Assembly (NCBI GenBank): GCA_017893485.1
Contig: CM030367.1
Span: 84,078,853 to 84,142,852, forward strand
DNA from: Hemerocallis citrina
Lineage: Eukaryota; Streptophyta; Magnoliopsida; Asparagales; Asphodelaceae
Direction: 5' to 3'
Length of the DNA: 64,000 nt
Within the stretch, counting starts at the first letter, position 1, and each line of letters opens with the position of its first letter. Position numbers and translations under genes: made by a program. Positions 11,403 through 29,617 of this stretch are shown one piece after another. The notes beneath the pieces are model-generated. The model was given only the letters and a program-made list of their open reading frames with translations. It did not search any database and was not told where the DNA came from.

Positions 11403-13109
11403 TGTAACAACTCCAATTTTTATAAATATATATATGATTTGTTCAAGCACAAAAACTATATTTTTATTTTTGAATAAAACCAGATGTGAAACTCTTTCAT
11501 GAAATAATTATAACTATACATTTTTTAGTTGGGCTTGAGAAGCCCAATGAGTTATGGAAAAGAAAAAAAATGAAATGGCCCATGCATTTGGCCGGCCAAG
11601 AGATTTTGGAGAGAGAGAGTTGGAGGGAAATTGAAAAGAGCATCTAGGTTTTTTTTGAATGAAGCAAAATTTCACTTCAGTGGTGTGGGAACCCTAAGGG
11701 ATTTGGACACTCTCACACTCCACCCTCACCTCCCTACTCACCCAATCCCCTTTCATGAAATCCCGGCCAATCTCATTAAGAAAAATAGTCCTCTTACCCT
11801 ATATCAATCTCCTTCTCATTTCATTCACTCATCTCATTTCTTACCTCTTCCACCATTCAAGAGAAGAAAAAAAGAGACAGAGAGAGAGACCTTCCTAAAC
11901 CCCATTGATGCTGATTTGAGAAGGAGGAACCAAGGAGGGAGAACCAATGAAAGGAAGTGCAAGGAGCTAGAAGCAAAAGGGCAAAGGGCAAATGTCAAAG
12001 CTAGGAGCTTGGAGATTCAATTTTCATCTACAATACTAATGTGGGTGTTTCTAAATCTCTTGATATGTTCATAAATTGTTTGTGGAGTGTTTCTTGAATG
12101 CCTAGAATGATTTGTGTGACTATTACATTTGATAAAATAATTTGGATTCAAGTTTGTCCTAGTAAACATAGTAACAGATCCAGAAATGCTGACTCTGAAA
12201 ATGCCAGTTAGTCTGGAAATCATAACTCAAAAAATAATGTGAATTCTTATATGAAATATTTATGGAAGCATCTCGTATGGGTTTGGAACACTCCCACCAA
12301 ATTTCATAATTTTTGGAATTTATTTTGTATTTTAAATAATTATGAACTTGACTACTGGCTGTGTAAAAAATAGACTTATCTTGTGTATTATTTTGACTTT
12401 CAAAGATCAATAACTCTCTGACCAATTGAGAACTATGGCTAAAATTTTAGTATATATTGAAAGCATGTGTCTAGATCCTAAATATAAAATTTCTTTGAAT
12501 TTGGACCTCATTTGCTGTGACAATAAAATTCGCGAAGACTGACTAGTCTATACGTAAACAGAGCATGCCCATGTTACTGACTTTAACATAAGCTTACTTC
12601 TAATTGTCATAACTTGAAAAATACATATTAAAATCACTTGAAATTTGTATATGTTATAATTCCATGTATTAGGAGATAGATTCTGGAATTTCATGAATTT
12701 TTGACACCATATGCTGTTTTTAATTGATTTTATCTTAAGACACTGTTATTGTGATGTTCCGTTTTGGAAATTTGTATGCATATTAAATATGGAACAATAA
12801 GAGCATGTAAACTGCTTAATCTGAAGAAGCTTGTAACTAGGAAGTTGTAGTAGACACATAGATCTTTCTGGATTGTCTAAGAACTCGTGATTTGGATAAG
12901 TATACAAAATTTAATGAATTTTGGAAGTGACAACAGAAACACACAGATTCATAAAACTCATTGTTTTGCACTATGCCTATGGAATTGAGTATGAACTTGT
13001 AGAATATGAGTTTTTAGTTTCTGTTGTGAGTCACAAATCATGTTGTAGACATGGGAATAAGTTAAGACTTAAATTACCTAAAGTTACATGTTAATAGTAG
13101 CTCATATGT

Positions 13110-17644
<4,535 letters not shown>

Positions 17645-18687
17645 TATGTGCTTGTAGACCACAATATAGACATGGTTGTTCACTGTTTTGAAGTAAAAAT
17701 TATGATGGATGTTTATGTATTGTTGTTGATCACCTGGGGATGAGATTCATGCCCAATGTGTACAATGAGTAGAATCATGGAGAGCACTCGATCGCGTTTC
17801 TTTGAAGAAACGGGACTGGGGAATGACTCCGTTTGGCATGAATGCCAACTGTATGCTTGCTGTTTGAAAATATATTTTCCATTTTCACGGCTCTTTAGCA
17901 CTTTTTTTTAGTAGTCTTGGTGTAAGATTTCTTCCTATGGTAGTGTATCCTTGTTGGGCTACCATGTTTGAGTATTGAGAGTCTAAGATTAAGTTATATT
18001 TGCATATCTAGACAGGTAGAATAGGAACCCGTGTCGCATCGAACGCATTGGAGGAGATGACTTGTGCGCCGACGTACTCGCTGTTCATAGAAGGATTCCA
18101 CGGTTGTGTTTGGTGCTACCACTTTTCAAGGACCGTGGAGTGTGAAGGTTAGCGGGAGCTACGTGTTGGTCGGGCCGAGGTTGCGATCAAACTCCAAGCG
18201 TAGATGGCAGGTTGCGGCGATCGACGAAGTCGGTTCGTCGTTGGTTCGAGCCAAGTGTGGGTCAGGGCGGGCCAACCCCTGGGCCATATTTGAGGGCTAG
18301 ATTGAGTCGTATTATGGGATGGTTTAAGTTCTAATAATGAAAAAGGCAAATAACTAGAAAAGGGTCTGCATGTACAACTTAACTAGTTACTCATAATAAA
18401 CAAAGTTGTTCTAAGTTAGGACATGAAAGTGGATAGATCGCCTAACTAAGAGTATTGACTAAAATGAAATAGAACTAGACTCGCCTAATAATTCACAATG
18501 AGATAATAAAAAGGTATTAGAGATTGATTAGAGTTTTGGGATTCAGATGATCAAATAATCCGGTAAAAAGCTATTAACCATACAATTAACCTCATTCTTA
18601 ATCTTGGTCCCAGAGTGGATTAGCACTAGCTCGTGGGTTGTGGTGTCGTACGATTAGTTCGAGTCATTGTTCAATGTAAGGACAGAC
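17645..18687 (+). other. Middle segment of solo LTR B
   Basis: Begins with the second TATGT copy (17645-17649) left by LTR C and ends where chromovirus D starts. It holds a GC-richer stretch (about 18030-18300) and AT-rich DNA, with no recognisable gene; the short open frames there have no family features. Confidence 0.7.
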
Positions 18688-19048
18688 TGTAACCCCTATT
18701 GCTCGTATTTGTATTTTCAATTATATTTAATAAAATTTTGATTATTTATTTTATTTTTGGTTGTATTTAAATCCTTTTCATTTTATGGTGTGTTGTTCTT
18801 CTCTTTCTTGTGATTCATTTTGCATTGGTTCAGCTTTTTATTCTCTTTTATTTGGCCTACAAATTGTTCTTGATCTCATCTATTGTCTAAACCTATTTCA
18901 TGGCCTAATTGTCCCTTATTGGATTCCTTTTTCCCTACTGGATACTACCCAGTTTCTCCAAACCCATTTTATCTCTATATAACCACCCAAATTGAACCCT
19001 AACCCTAATTATCAAAACCCAAATACCCTATTTCCTCTCTCCTAGCCG

Positions 19049-19110
<62 letters not shown>

Positions 19111-21961
19111 CCCGACCCCCGACCTTCTCCCCTTCGCTACAGTCATTGACTTTGACGCTAGCAATGCCCCCGACCTCCAGACCCCCCATCCCGTCGCCCA
19201 CCTCTTCTCTTCTTCCCCATCGCGACCTAACACAGGCCGAGCCCCCTCCTTTCGTCCTCCCTGTGGTTGAGTGCCACCACAGTAGTCGTCGTTGCCGCCC
19301 CGTAGTGCCTCTGCCACCCCAGGCCATCATCGTCATCCTTGCTGACCCCGCCGCTGCCCTTGCTGCTGGTGCTGATCGCCCTTGTTGTTATTTGGCTGCT
19401 GTCTCTTTGTGCGTGTGCTTTTGTGTGCACGTGCTTCGAGTATTGGAGTTCTCGCTCTCGTTCTCGTTCATGTTCGTTGTGTTTGTTGTTCGAGATCCGT
19501 TCCCGTTATTCTATTTCGGCATTTTCGTCGTCTTCAATATCAGGCAAGTAACTTGTATGTGTTCTTTTTGTTATACAAGTTAATACCGTAAGTAATCTAG
19601 TATGAAAATATTTGTACTCTTATGATGATCCAATTGTTAGATTAACCGTTGACATCATCTCTTGATCATGCGTAGTTACAACAATTGACACCCGTTGCAC
19701 GAAAACAAATAGATAAGTGAACATCTTGATTTGTATCGTAGTTGTGACACACACCGTATATTGTAGAAATTGCTATATGAATGCTTCTTGATTGTGTCGT
19801 CTCATTATAGACCATTTATTCACATGCCATGCTAATTTGAGTAACCCACATATATCATACTTTGTATGACATCTAGGTTGGATCGTTTGTAGTTAAGTTG
19901 TTTGATAAAATGCATAAAAGAACTTGTGTTTGTTGTTGTCCTGTTTTGTACAGTAATTTCGACCCAGTTAACATCAGTAAAATAAATAAGTTCGTGAAAA
20001 TGATTTGTAGCCTCTGATTTATAGTTTCCAGAAATTTTGACGGATCTGAATTCTGTGTTTTTATGTATGAGTTATCGTTGTTTTACTGCAGATATATCGT
20101 ATTTTCCCGATTCTGAACTATATATATTCTGTATGAAATATTATTTTAAAACTGATATTAAAAGTGGATATTGAATTCTATACTTACTGAGTAAGTTTAG
20201 ATATGACTGGGAACAATCCCTAATTTTTTTGGAATTAATTAATGACTTTTGTATCTCATTTTATGCTTTTCAAACCAATCGAAATATTTCCAAACTTCAT
20301 GCTGTTCAGTAAAGAATTATGTTTTCAACCTAATTCCATTGTTTTTTTTATGAAAACTTTGTGAATATGAACTGTAGCCTTATTTTTCTAGTTTACTACC
20401 CTTTTGACGGACCTGTATTTCGAATTAAAATTTATGAATTATCTCTGTTTTGGTACTGCTGTGTCTGAACTTTCAGAACATAAATTTTTTCGTATTGCTC
20501 TGTTTTCCCTAATTTTGTTGACTATACTATTTGTAATATAAATTCATGATATTTTATAATTTGAAATTAGATATATTAAGGAATCTTCCAGATTATTCTC
20601 AGATTTAATTATGATGATTTTGAACTCCTTTCATGCTTATAAATCCGTTTTCGCATTTTCTGGCTGAACACGATTCCTGTATTAAATGTTGTTTTCAACC
20701 CTGTTTCTGTGACTAATATGTGATTTATATATATGTACTGGAATCAGCAGAGAGTCTAGTTTCTAGATTTTTTGACGAATCTAGATTTTGTAATATGTAG
20801 CAACGGAAATCTCAGATTTGGTACAGTAGTGTCTTGCTGTCCAGAACTGAAAATTTCGTTGTTTCAACTATTATGAGTTGTTTTTCTCAACCGTTGCAAT
20901 CACTATTCCATCTTAGACTGATTCGCTGTTCTTGCCATGTCTTTAGCTTGTTTGTATTCTTTCACACATGTTTAATGATAATAAAAGAAATCAATCCTGG
21001 GTTTTTAAGGGAAAAGATCGAGTAGTGGACAATATAGAAATACATATTCAGAAGGGACTTGTTTCCCCACTGTTTACTATGGTACCTACTGTTTATCTAT
21101 GGATGCATGAGGGAATAATCCATGACACATTTACTATTTGTTATTACTATTACTGTTACTGTTTGTCTGAATATATTGCCCTATAGAAGTTCCACTACAA
21201 AATCATGAAACGAAACTGTTTGCTGTAGCAACCATGTGGTAAAATCTGGGACGCATGAAGTGCTACCTAGTTAGTAATGAACATTAGACATAAGAATAAT
21301 TGTTTACACTGTCATATCCTGTTACCGTTATTGTTGATTTACTGTTACCGTTGATTCACTGTTACTGTTGATTACTGTTTACCGTTGACACACTGTTACT
21401 GTTACACTTCAACTGTTATTTCGCTGCGTTACTGCTATCCGTAAACTTTTATATTTACTATTTTCTCCATGCTAGTATTTCCTATTTAGTTAAAATTTCC
21501 CCCCATTTTCCTACTTGTATTGCTTGCGACCCAGATTTGCATCTAACGGGCGGTATGTTTCATGTTTTTCCTATTTCCTTGTTATTGCCATATGAGCAGG
21601 TTTTGCTAATCAATTGCCTACTGGAGTTGGTGAGCAAAAGTTTTGAGCTACACAATTGGAATAATTTACATAAATGTTTGATGAACTATTTTATTTCATG
21701 AATTGTATTGAGATTGTATTTGGGCCTATTGTCCTAGGATTATTGTTTTGTTCGGATCTAGTATTTGTTGGAACATTTATATTTGACGCAATAAATACTG
21801 TTGAGTTATGATTGTTATTGCATGCCTGGTTGGAGTATACTGTTATATTTACTGTTATGATGAGTCAAGCAAGTCCGTACAGCTTATGAATGGTGAAAAC
21901 TATCCGCTGGGCTTAGTCACGTACCGTATTCTATATTTCTTTTGGGAAGCGGAGCGTGACA
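18688..21961 (+). repeat. 5' LTR of D
   Basis: 3274 bp. It contains a TATATAA near 18976, a (CT)n tract (19051-19106), a GC-rich leader, CAG|GCAAGT at 19541-19549, about 2 kb of AT-rich sequence with GTTACTGTTGATT-type repeats (21340-21420), an acceptor-like GAGCAG ending at 21599, and the end GGAGCGTGACA. Confidence 0.9.
19051..19106. repeat. (CT)n microsatellite in D 5' LTR
   Basis: An uninterrupted CT run just downstream of the TATA-like box, in the predicted transcript leader. It is shorter and interrupted in the 3' LTR (about 26680-26732), showing repeat-length drift since insertion. Confidence 0.95.
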
Positions 21962-21971
21962 AGGTTTTTTA

Positions 21972-21983
21972 TGGTATCAGAGC
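21972..21983 (+). promoter_or_regulatory. Primer binding site of D
   Basis: TGGTATCAGAGC, complementary to the 3' end of initiator tRNA-Met, the standard primer of chromoviruses. It lies 10 bp after the 5' LTR end. Confidence 0.95.
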
Positions 21984-22132
21984 CTCATATTTGGCTAATG
22001 TGTTAGTTTGACTAATACATTAGGCAGGCTTGACTTGATCGGATTTACTTGACTCCCGACAGGCCATGCATTGCATAAATAATTATTAATCAACTGGATC
22101 TTAATGCTAATTGTTTGGGGTTTTGTGTAGAC

Positions 22133-23357
22133 TATGGCTCATGGGAATGGTTCATCTTCGCAGGAAGGCCATCCTGAGTTGGCAAGTGTAACTCAACTGC
22201 TCCAGTAGATTGCTCAGATGCAACAAGAGCACAGTGAACTGGTTAAGGCCGCTTTGGAAGCTGCTAATCGGAATGCTGCTTCGACCCTCGTCGTGCCTGC
22301 CCCTGTAGTTGTACCCCAACGTTTGGGAACTGGTGCGGATTTTATGAAGTGGCACCCCGAAAAGTTCGCTGGTACTGAGATGCCACTCGAGGATGACCAG
22401 TGGCTGATACGAACGGAGAGTCTACTACAGGAAGTTAGGGTCGCCGATGCCAACCGTGTGGATGCGGTATGCATCCAGTTGGTGGATTTGGCCCACATCT
22501 GGTGGAGGGCAGAATCCGAGAGGCTAGAGTGTCCTATTACATGGGCCACCTTCGCTCAAAGCTTCCTAGAGAAATTCTTCCCGCGCATCACCTGGGTAGA
22601 GATGGAGCATCGATTTTTTGCCCTAAAGCAGGTTGGTTGGTTGGTTGTCTGGTTGATTTATTAGTGTCGTGTTTTGAGATTTTGTTACATATTATATATA
22701 CAGTGTTGTAACACCAAGTATTTCTTGGAACAAGGCTCTAGATCCGTGGACGAGTACGCCACAGAGTTCACCAGACTTAGCCGCTTCGCTACCACCTTGG
22801 TGGCGAATGAGGAGGATCGTGCTCGGAGGTTCCTTTTGGGTCTTGATCAGGGTATTCAGGTGCACTTGGCTGCCCATCGTCTCTGTACGTATGCGGATGC
22901 TTTAGAGGCAGCTCGAGCGACAGAGAAGACTCGTGCTCGTGAGACCCCTTCTCAGCCGATTGTGCAGTACCCTGTTGTTGTTGCTGCCAGGCCTACTGGA
23001 GGTTCGATCAGGAGGCCAGCTTCGATCCTTGTCCGTCAGGACATCTCCCTACCGTCCTGCTCCTCCACGGAGGGATGTTGTTTGCGACTTTTACCAGGCC
23101 CTGGGCATTTGCGCAAGGATTACTGGAAGGCCAACCGCCATTGTCTCGGCTGTGGTGCTGTTGACCACTTGGTTCGAGATTTTCCTCGGAGGAGGCACAA
23201 CCAGGCCGCAGTTGAGCCAATCTGTAGTCAGGTTAGACCGACTCGTCCCCCTCAGCATCAGATTGTCGATCAGAGGACCGCTGCTCTAGGGAGAGGTCAG
23301 GCTTTCAACTTGACTGCGCAGGAAGCTCAGACCGCGGAGGAAGTCATTGCAAGTATT
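22133..23357 (+). pseudogene. gag of D
   Basis: The likely start is 22135 (MAHGNGSSSQEG), interrupted by TAG at 22207. The capsid (Retrotrans_gag) follows: FMKWHPEKFAGTEMP, EDDQWLI and WRAESER, up to EHRFFALKQ at 22631. About 100 bp of foreign sequence (22632-22731, beginning with GGTT repeats) then interrupts it before GSRSVDEYATEFTRLSRFA resumes. The zinc knuckle reads CLGCGAVDHLVRDF, with the last cysteine replaced by phenylalanine. Gag packages the element RNA. Removing the 100 bp restores the frame, but its ends are not GT..AG, so I read it as an insertion rather than an intron. Confidence 0.82.
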
Positions 23358-23362
23358 CTTTT

Positions 23363-26207
23363 GTGTTTCCCAAGGAGTTGCCTAGGCTTCCCCCGAATAG
23401 GGATGTAGAATTCGGTATTGATGTTCAGCCTGGTACTGCACCGATATCGAAGAGTCCTTACCGGATGGCACCTATTGAGTTAGCAGAGCTGAAGGTGCAG
23501 GTTCAGGGTTTGCTGGATTTGGGTTTCATCAGGCCCAGTGTGTCCCCGAGGGGCGCTCCTGTCTTTTTTGTCAGCAAGAAGGACGGGAGTCTTCATCTGT
23601 GCATGGATTACCGTGAGCTGAACAATGTTACAGTGAAGATTCAGTATCCGCTATCCAGGATTAATGATTTGTTTGATCAGTTAGGTGGAGCTGCTTTCTT
23701 TTCGAAGTTGAACCTTCGCTCTGGTTGTCATCAAGTGAAGGTGAAGGCGGCTGATGTACAGAAGACTGCCTTTAGGACCAGATACGGGCACTATGAGTTC
23801 CTTGTGATGCCTTTCGGAGTCACGAATGCGCCAGCAATGTTCATGAGTCTGATGAACATAGTTTTCTCTCCATTTTTGGACAGATTCGTGGTGGTCTTCA
23901 TTGACAAAATTCTGGTGTATTCTCGGAATCGGAAGGATCATGCTGATCATCTGAGGTTGGTTCTGCAGACCTTGAAGGAGAATCAGCTCTATGGGAAACT
24001 CAGTAAGTGTGAGTTTTGGCTTGACCGAGTTACCTTTTTGGGGCACATTATCTCAGGCGATGATATTTCTGTTGATCCATCCAAGATTTCTGCAGTCAAG
24101 GATTGGCCTATTCCTAAGCTAGTTTCGGAAGTGAGAAGTTTCCTTGGTTTGGCCAGGTATTATCAGAAGTTCGTCCAAGACTTTTCGAAGATAGCTGGTC
24201 CGTAGAATAAGCTAACTGGGAAAGATCAGAAGTTTGTTTGGGATGGAGCTTGTGGTGGAGCTTTTGCTGAATTAAAGAGCCGATAGACGCCAACGTCTGT
24301 GTTGACTATTCCGGATGGTACGGGTGGTCTTGTGGTTCACTGTGACTCTTCTGGCAAGGGCTTAGGTGTTGTGCTGATGCAGAAGGATAGAGTTGTTGCT
24401 CATGCGTCTAGACAGTTGAGGCCGCACGAGAAGAATTATCCTACCCATTATTTGGAACTGGCTGCCGTAATTTTTGCTTTGAAGTTATGGAAGCTTTATC
24501 TGCTTGGAGACCGAGTAGAGATCTTTACTGGCCACAAAAGTCTCAAGTATGTGTTCAATCAGAAGGAGCTAAACATGTGGTAGAGGCGATGGTTGGAGTT
24601 GATGGCGGACCATGACATCAGTTTGCAATACCATCCTGGTAGAGTAAACTTGGTGCTAGATGCATTGAGTAGGAGACCAGTTGCCATCTTTTTAACTCAA
24701 CAGAGAGAGCTTGTTGAGCAGATGAGGAGGTTGATTTGGATGTGATCTTGCCAAGTTTTATTCAGAGTTGCATGATGCTTTAGTTGCATTCGTCTCTTGT
24801 TGAGCAGATTAAGAAGGCTCAAGGCAGGTGACGAGCAATTGCAAGGGTTCCGAGCCGAAGTTGAAGCGAGTACGAGGACCGATATGGTTGTTCACTCAGA
24901 TGGATCTCTTCGTTTTGGGTCCAGGCTGTGTGTTCCGAAGGGTGAGGTTTGTCAGAAGTTGCTTGAGGAAGCCCACCAATCGTCGCACTCTATTCATCCT
25001 GGTGGTAAGAAGATGTACCGGAACTTGAAGCTTCATTTTTTGTGGCATGGTATGAAGAGGGCCATTGTGAGATTTGTGTCGTAGTGCTTGATTTGTCAGC
25101 AGGTGAAGGCAGAGCATCAGAGGACCGTCAGGACTTCTTCTGCCTCTTCCCATTCCGGAGTGGAAGTGGGAGCATATCACCATGGATTTTGTGACAGCTT
25201 TGCCGAGGAGTCCTAAGAGTCCCAATGTCATTTGGGTGATTGTGGATAGGTTGACCAAGAGTGCTCACTTCGTTCCCTTCAGAGTTGAACAGTCTACTGA
25301 GAGCTTAGCTGAGAAGTACATGCAAGAGATTGTCAGACTTCATGGAGTTCCAGTCAGTATTGTATCCGACAAGGATACGAGGTTCAAGTCGCAGTTTTGG
25401 GAGAGTATTCAGGAGTAAGTTGAAGTACAGTAAAACTTTTCACCGTCAGAAAGATAGACAGTCAGAGAGGACCATCTAGACTCTAGATGACATGTTGAGG
25501 TCCTGTGTGCTGCAATTTGGAGGTTCTTGGGTGGACCACTTGCATCTTGTAGAATTCTCGTACAATAACAGCTTTCAGGACAGTCTTAAAGCTGCACCGT
25601 TCGAGGCACTCTATGTTCGTAAGTGTTGGTCGCCAGTGTTCTGGGATGATATTGGCGAGAGGAAATTGTAGGGCCCGGAGTTGATCACCAAGACGGTGGA
25701 TGCTGTGAGTCAGGAAGCATCTTCAAGCCGCGCAAGACAGACAGAAGCGATGGGCTGATGTTCATCGTAGAGCCTTAGAGTTTGAGGTGGGAGACCATGT
25801 TTTCCTTAAGGTATCGCCGTGGAAAGGTGTCATTCGTTTCGGTGGCGGAGGCAAGTTGAGCTCCAGGTTTATCAGGACCATTTGATATCGTGGAACGAGT
25901 AGGCAAGGTGGCCTATCTTCTTGCATTGCCCCCGAATTTATCTGGAGTGCACGACGTCTTCCATGTCTCGTAACCGAGGAAGTATATACGTGATGAGAAC
26001 CACGTGATTGACTACTCGGAGTTATCTGTGAGGCCAGATTTGTCTTGTGAGATTCTACCAGTTACTATTGTGGAACAGTGGGAGAAGGTTTTGAAGAACA
26101 AGGTGATCAAGCTTGTTCGTGTTTCTTGGAATCCTCACTTGCCGGGTCGGTCAACTTGGGAGGTGGAGGAGGATATTCAGCGGAGGTTTCCTCATTTGTT
26201 TGTGTAG
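23363..26207 (+). pseudogene. pol of D: RT, RNase H, integrase, chromodomain; protease missing
   Basis: The RT is open from 23363 ([19 protein letters not shown]) through [24 protein letters not shown] and MPFGVTNAP. The catalytic box is [10 protein letters not shown]: the second aspartate codon is AAA (23905-23907). RNase H (24299-24700) has [10 protein letters not shown] and stops. Integrase has the zinc region (HQSSHSIHPGGKKMY...CLICQQVKAEHQ), then MDFVTALP and SDKD, with stops and a deletion before the region of the last catalytic residue. The end (26004-26207) is a chromodomain-like NKVIKLVRVSWNPHLPGRSTWEVEED. Gag jumps into RT with no DSGAS-type protease, so an internal deletion removed it. 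Confidence 0.85.
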
Positions 26208-26332
26208 CTCTTATTTTACTTTTTTTTGCTTTTGCTATTGTATTTTGTATTTTTCCTTTTCTTTTGGGGTTACCCTATGTACTTCTGATTGAATTTCGAG
26301 GACGAAATTCTTCTGGTTAGGTGTTTAGGACT

Positions 26333-26683
26333 TGTAACCCCGATTGCTTGTATTTGTATTTTCAATTATATTTAATAAAATTTTGATTATTTATTTTGTT
26401 TTTGGTTGTATTTAAATCCTTTTCATTTTATGGTGTGTTATTGTTCACTCTCTTGTGATTTATTTTGCATTGGTTCAGCTTTTTATTCTCTTTTATTTGG
26501 TCTGCAAATTGTTCTTGATCTCGTCTATTGTCTAAACCTACTTCATGGCTTAATTGTCTCTTATTGGATTCCTTTTTCCCTATTGGATACTACCCAGTTC
26601 ACTATATAACCAACCAAATTGAACCCTAACCCTAATTATCAAAACCCTAATACCTATTTCCTCTCTCTTAGCCGTCATTCTCT

Positions 26684-26735
<52 letters not shown>

Positions 26736-29617
26736 GTCCCGACCCCTACCTTCTCCCCTTCGCTACCGTTATTGACTTCGACGTCGGCGACACCCCCGAC
26801 CTCCAGACCCCCCATCCCGTCAGCCCTCCTCTTCTCTTCTTCCCCATCGCGACCTAACCCAGGTCGAGCCCCTTCCTGTCATCCTTGCTGTGGTCGAGCA
26901 CCAACACAGTAGCCGTCGTTGTCGCCCCTAGCACCGCCATGACCTCGGGCCGTCGCCGTCGTCCTTGCAGACGCTATCGCTGCCCTTGCTGTTGGTGCTG
27001 ATCGCCCTTTCTGTTGTTTGGCTGTTGTCTCTTTGTGCGTGTGCTTTTGTGTGCACGTGCTTCGAGTATTGGAGTTCTCGCACTCGTTCTCGTTCGTGTT
27101 CGTTGTGTTCGTTGTTCGAGATCCGTTCCCGTTATTCTATTTCGTCGTTTTCGTTGTCTTCAATATCAGGCAAGTAGCTTGTATGTGTTCTTTTTGTCAT
27201 ACAAGTTAATAATGTAAGTAATCTAGTATGGAAATATTTGAATCTCATGTTGATCCAATTGTTAGGTTAACCGTTGAAATCATCTCTAGATCATGAGTAG
27301 TTACAACAATTGACACCCATTGCATGAAAACAAATAGATTAGTGGACATCTTGATTTGTATCGTAGTTATGACACACACCGTATATTGTAGAAATTGCTA
27401 CATGAATGCTTGTTGATTGTGCCGTCTCATTATAGACTGTTTATTCACAAGCCATGCTGATTTGAGTAACCCACATATACCATGCTTTGTACGACATCGA
27501 GGTTGGACCGTTTGAAGTTAAGTTGTTTCATAAAATGCATAAAAGAACTTGTGTTTGCTGTTGTCCTGTTTTGTACAGTAATTTCGACCCTGTTAACATC
27601 AGTAAAATAAATAAGTTTGTGAACATGATTTGTAGCCTCTGATTTCTAGTTTCCAAAACTTTCTACGGATCTGAATTCCGAGTTTTTATGCATGAGTTAT
27701 CGCTGTTTTACTGCAGGCATATCGTATTTTCTAGATTCTGAACTATATGTATTCTGTATGAAATATTATTTTAAAACTGATATTAAAAGTGAAAACTGAA
27801 CTCTATATTTTGCTGAGTATGTTTAGATATGACTCGAAACAATCCCTAATTTTTGTGGAATTAATTAATGACTTTTGTATCTCATTTTATAATGTTCAAA
27901 CCAATCGAAATATTTCCAAACCACATGCTGTGCAGTAAAAAATTATGTTTTCAACCTGATTCTATTGTTTTTTGATGAAAACTTTGTGAATATGAACTGT
28001 AGCCTTATTTTTCTATTTTACTACCCTTTTAACGGATTTGTATTTCGAATTAAAATTTATGAATTATCTCTGTTTTGGTACTGTTGTGTCTGAACTTTTA
28101 GAACTGAAATTTTGTCGTATTGCTCTGTTTTCCAATTTTGTTGACTATACTATCTGTAATATAAATTCATGATATTTTATAATTTGAAACTAGATTTATT
28201 AAGGAATCTTTCAGATTTTTCTCAGATTTAATTATGATGATTTTGAACTCCTTTCATGCTTATAAACACGATTTTGTAATTTCTTGCTGAACACGATTCC
28301 TGTATTAAATGATGTTTTCAACCCTTATTTCTTTGGCTGATATGTGACTTATATATATGTGTTGGAATCTATAGAATAGCAATCCTAGATCCGTTAGAAA
28401 ATGATTTCAAAGGTTTCTGACGGATCTGGATTTGCTATTCTGTAGCAACGGGAATCTCATATTTGGTACAGTAGCGTCTTGCTGTTCAGAACTGAAAATT
28501 TCGTTGTTTTGACTATTATGAGTTGTTTTTATCAACCGTTGCAATCACTATTTCATCTTAGACTTATTTCCTGTTCTTGCCATATCTTTAGCCTGTTTTT
28601 ATTCGTTCACACATGTTTACTGATAATAAAAGAAATCAAGCCGGGGTTTTTAAGGGAAAAGCTCGAGTAGTGAGCAATATAGAAAAACATGTACAGAAGT
28701 GACTCGTTTCCCCACTATTTACTGTCGTACCTACTATTTATCTCCGGATGCATGAGGGCATGATCCTTGACACCGTTTGATGTTATTACTGTTACCGTTA
28801 CTGTTTGTCTAAATATATTGCTCTATAGAAGTTCCACTACAAAATCATTAAACGAAGCTGTTTGCTGTAGCAACCATGTGGTAAAATCTGGAACACATGA
28901 AGTGCTACCGAGTTAGTAATGAACATTAGACATAAGAATAACTGTTTACACTATCATATCCTGTTACCGTTACTGTTGATTTACTGTTACCGTTGATTCA
29001 CAGTTACTGTTGATTACTGTTACCGTTGACACACTATTACTATTGACCGTTACTGTTACTGTTACACTTCTACTGTTATTCCGCTGCATTACTGCTATTC
29101 GTAGATTGTTATATTTACGGTGTTCTCCATACTCGTATTTCCTGTTTAATTAGTTTTTCCCCCCATTTTCCTACTTGTATTTCTTGCGGCCCGGACTTGC
29201 ATCTAACGGGCGCTATGTTTCCTGTTTTCCCTATTGTTATTGCCATATGGGCAGGTTTTGCTAATCAATTGCTTACTGGAGTTGGTGAGCAAAAGTTTTG
29301 AGCTGCGCAATCGGAATAATTTACTTAAATGTTTTGATGAACTATTTTATTTCATGAACTGTATTGAGATTGTATTTGGGCTAATTGTCTCGGTATGATT
29401 ATTTTGTTCGGATCTAGTATTTGTTGGAAAATTTATATTTGATGCAATAAATATTGTTGAGTTATGATTGTTTTTGCATGCCTGGTTGGAGTATACTGTT
29501 ATATTTACTGTTATGATGAGTCAAGTAGGTCCGTACAGCTTATGGATGGTGAAAACTATCCGCTGGGTTTAGTCGCGTACCGTATTCTGTATTTCTTTTG
29601 GGAAGCAGGGCGTGACA
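26333..29617 (+). repeat. 3' LTR of D
   Basis: 3285 bp, co-linear with the 5' LTR apart from scattered substitutions, small indels, a shorter CT tract and a partly replaced block near 28365-28440. It is preceded by TTTCGAGGACGAAATTC, a phrase usual at the end of plant chromovirus internal regions. The polypurine tract expected just before 26333 is degenerate. Confidence 0.9.

Larger units (their letters stand above)
18688..29617 (+). mobile_element. Full-length Ty3/Gypsy chromovirus D (Del/Tekay-like), defective
   Basis: Two direct LTRs (18688-21961 and 26333-29617) share TGTAACCCC starts and GCGTGACA ends. An initiator-Met tRNA primer site lies 10 bp inside, followed by gag, RT, RNase H, integrase and a chromodomain in Gypsy order. 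Long LTRs plus a chromodomain match the Del/Tekay lineage. The polyprotein is interrupted by many stops, lacks the protease and has a mutated RT box. The 5-mers outside the LTRs (CAGAC, CAAGC) do not match, so a clean target duplication is not present. Confidence 0.9.

Noticed and set aside
18106..18349. Frames on both strands in the middle of LTR B
   Set aside because: GC-rich LTR sequence; no features, and overlapping frames on both strands are typical of chance.
19042..19336. Minus-strand frames ending in Arg-Glu repeats
   Set aside because: Translation of the (CT)n tract in the D LTR, antisense to the leader.
22632..22731. An intron in gag of D
   Set aside because: Removing it restores the frame, but the ends cannot be set as GT..AG; an insertion fits better.
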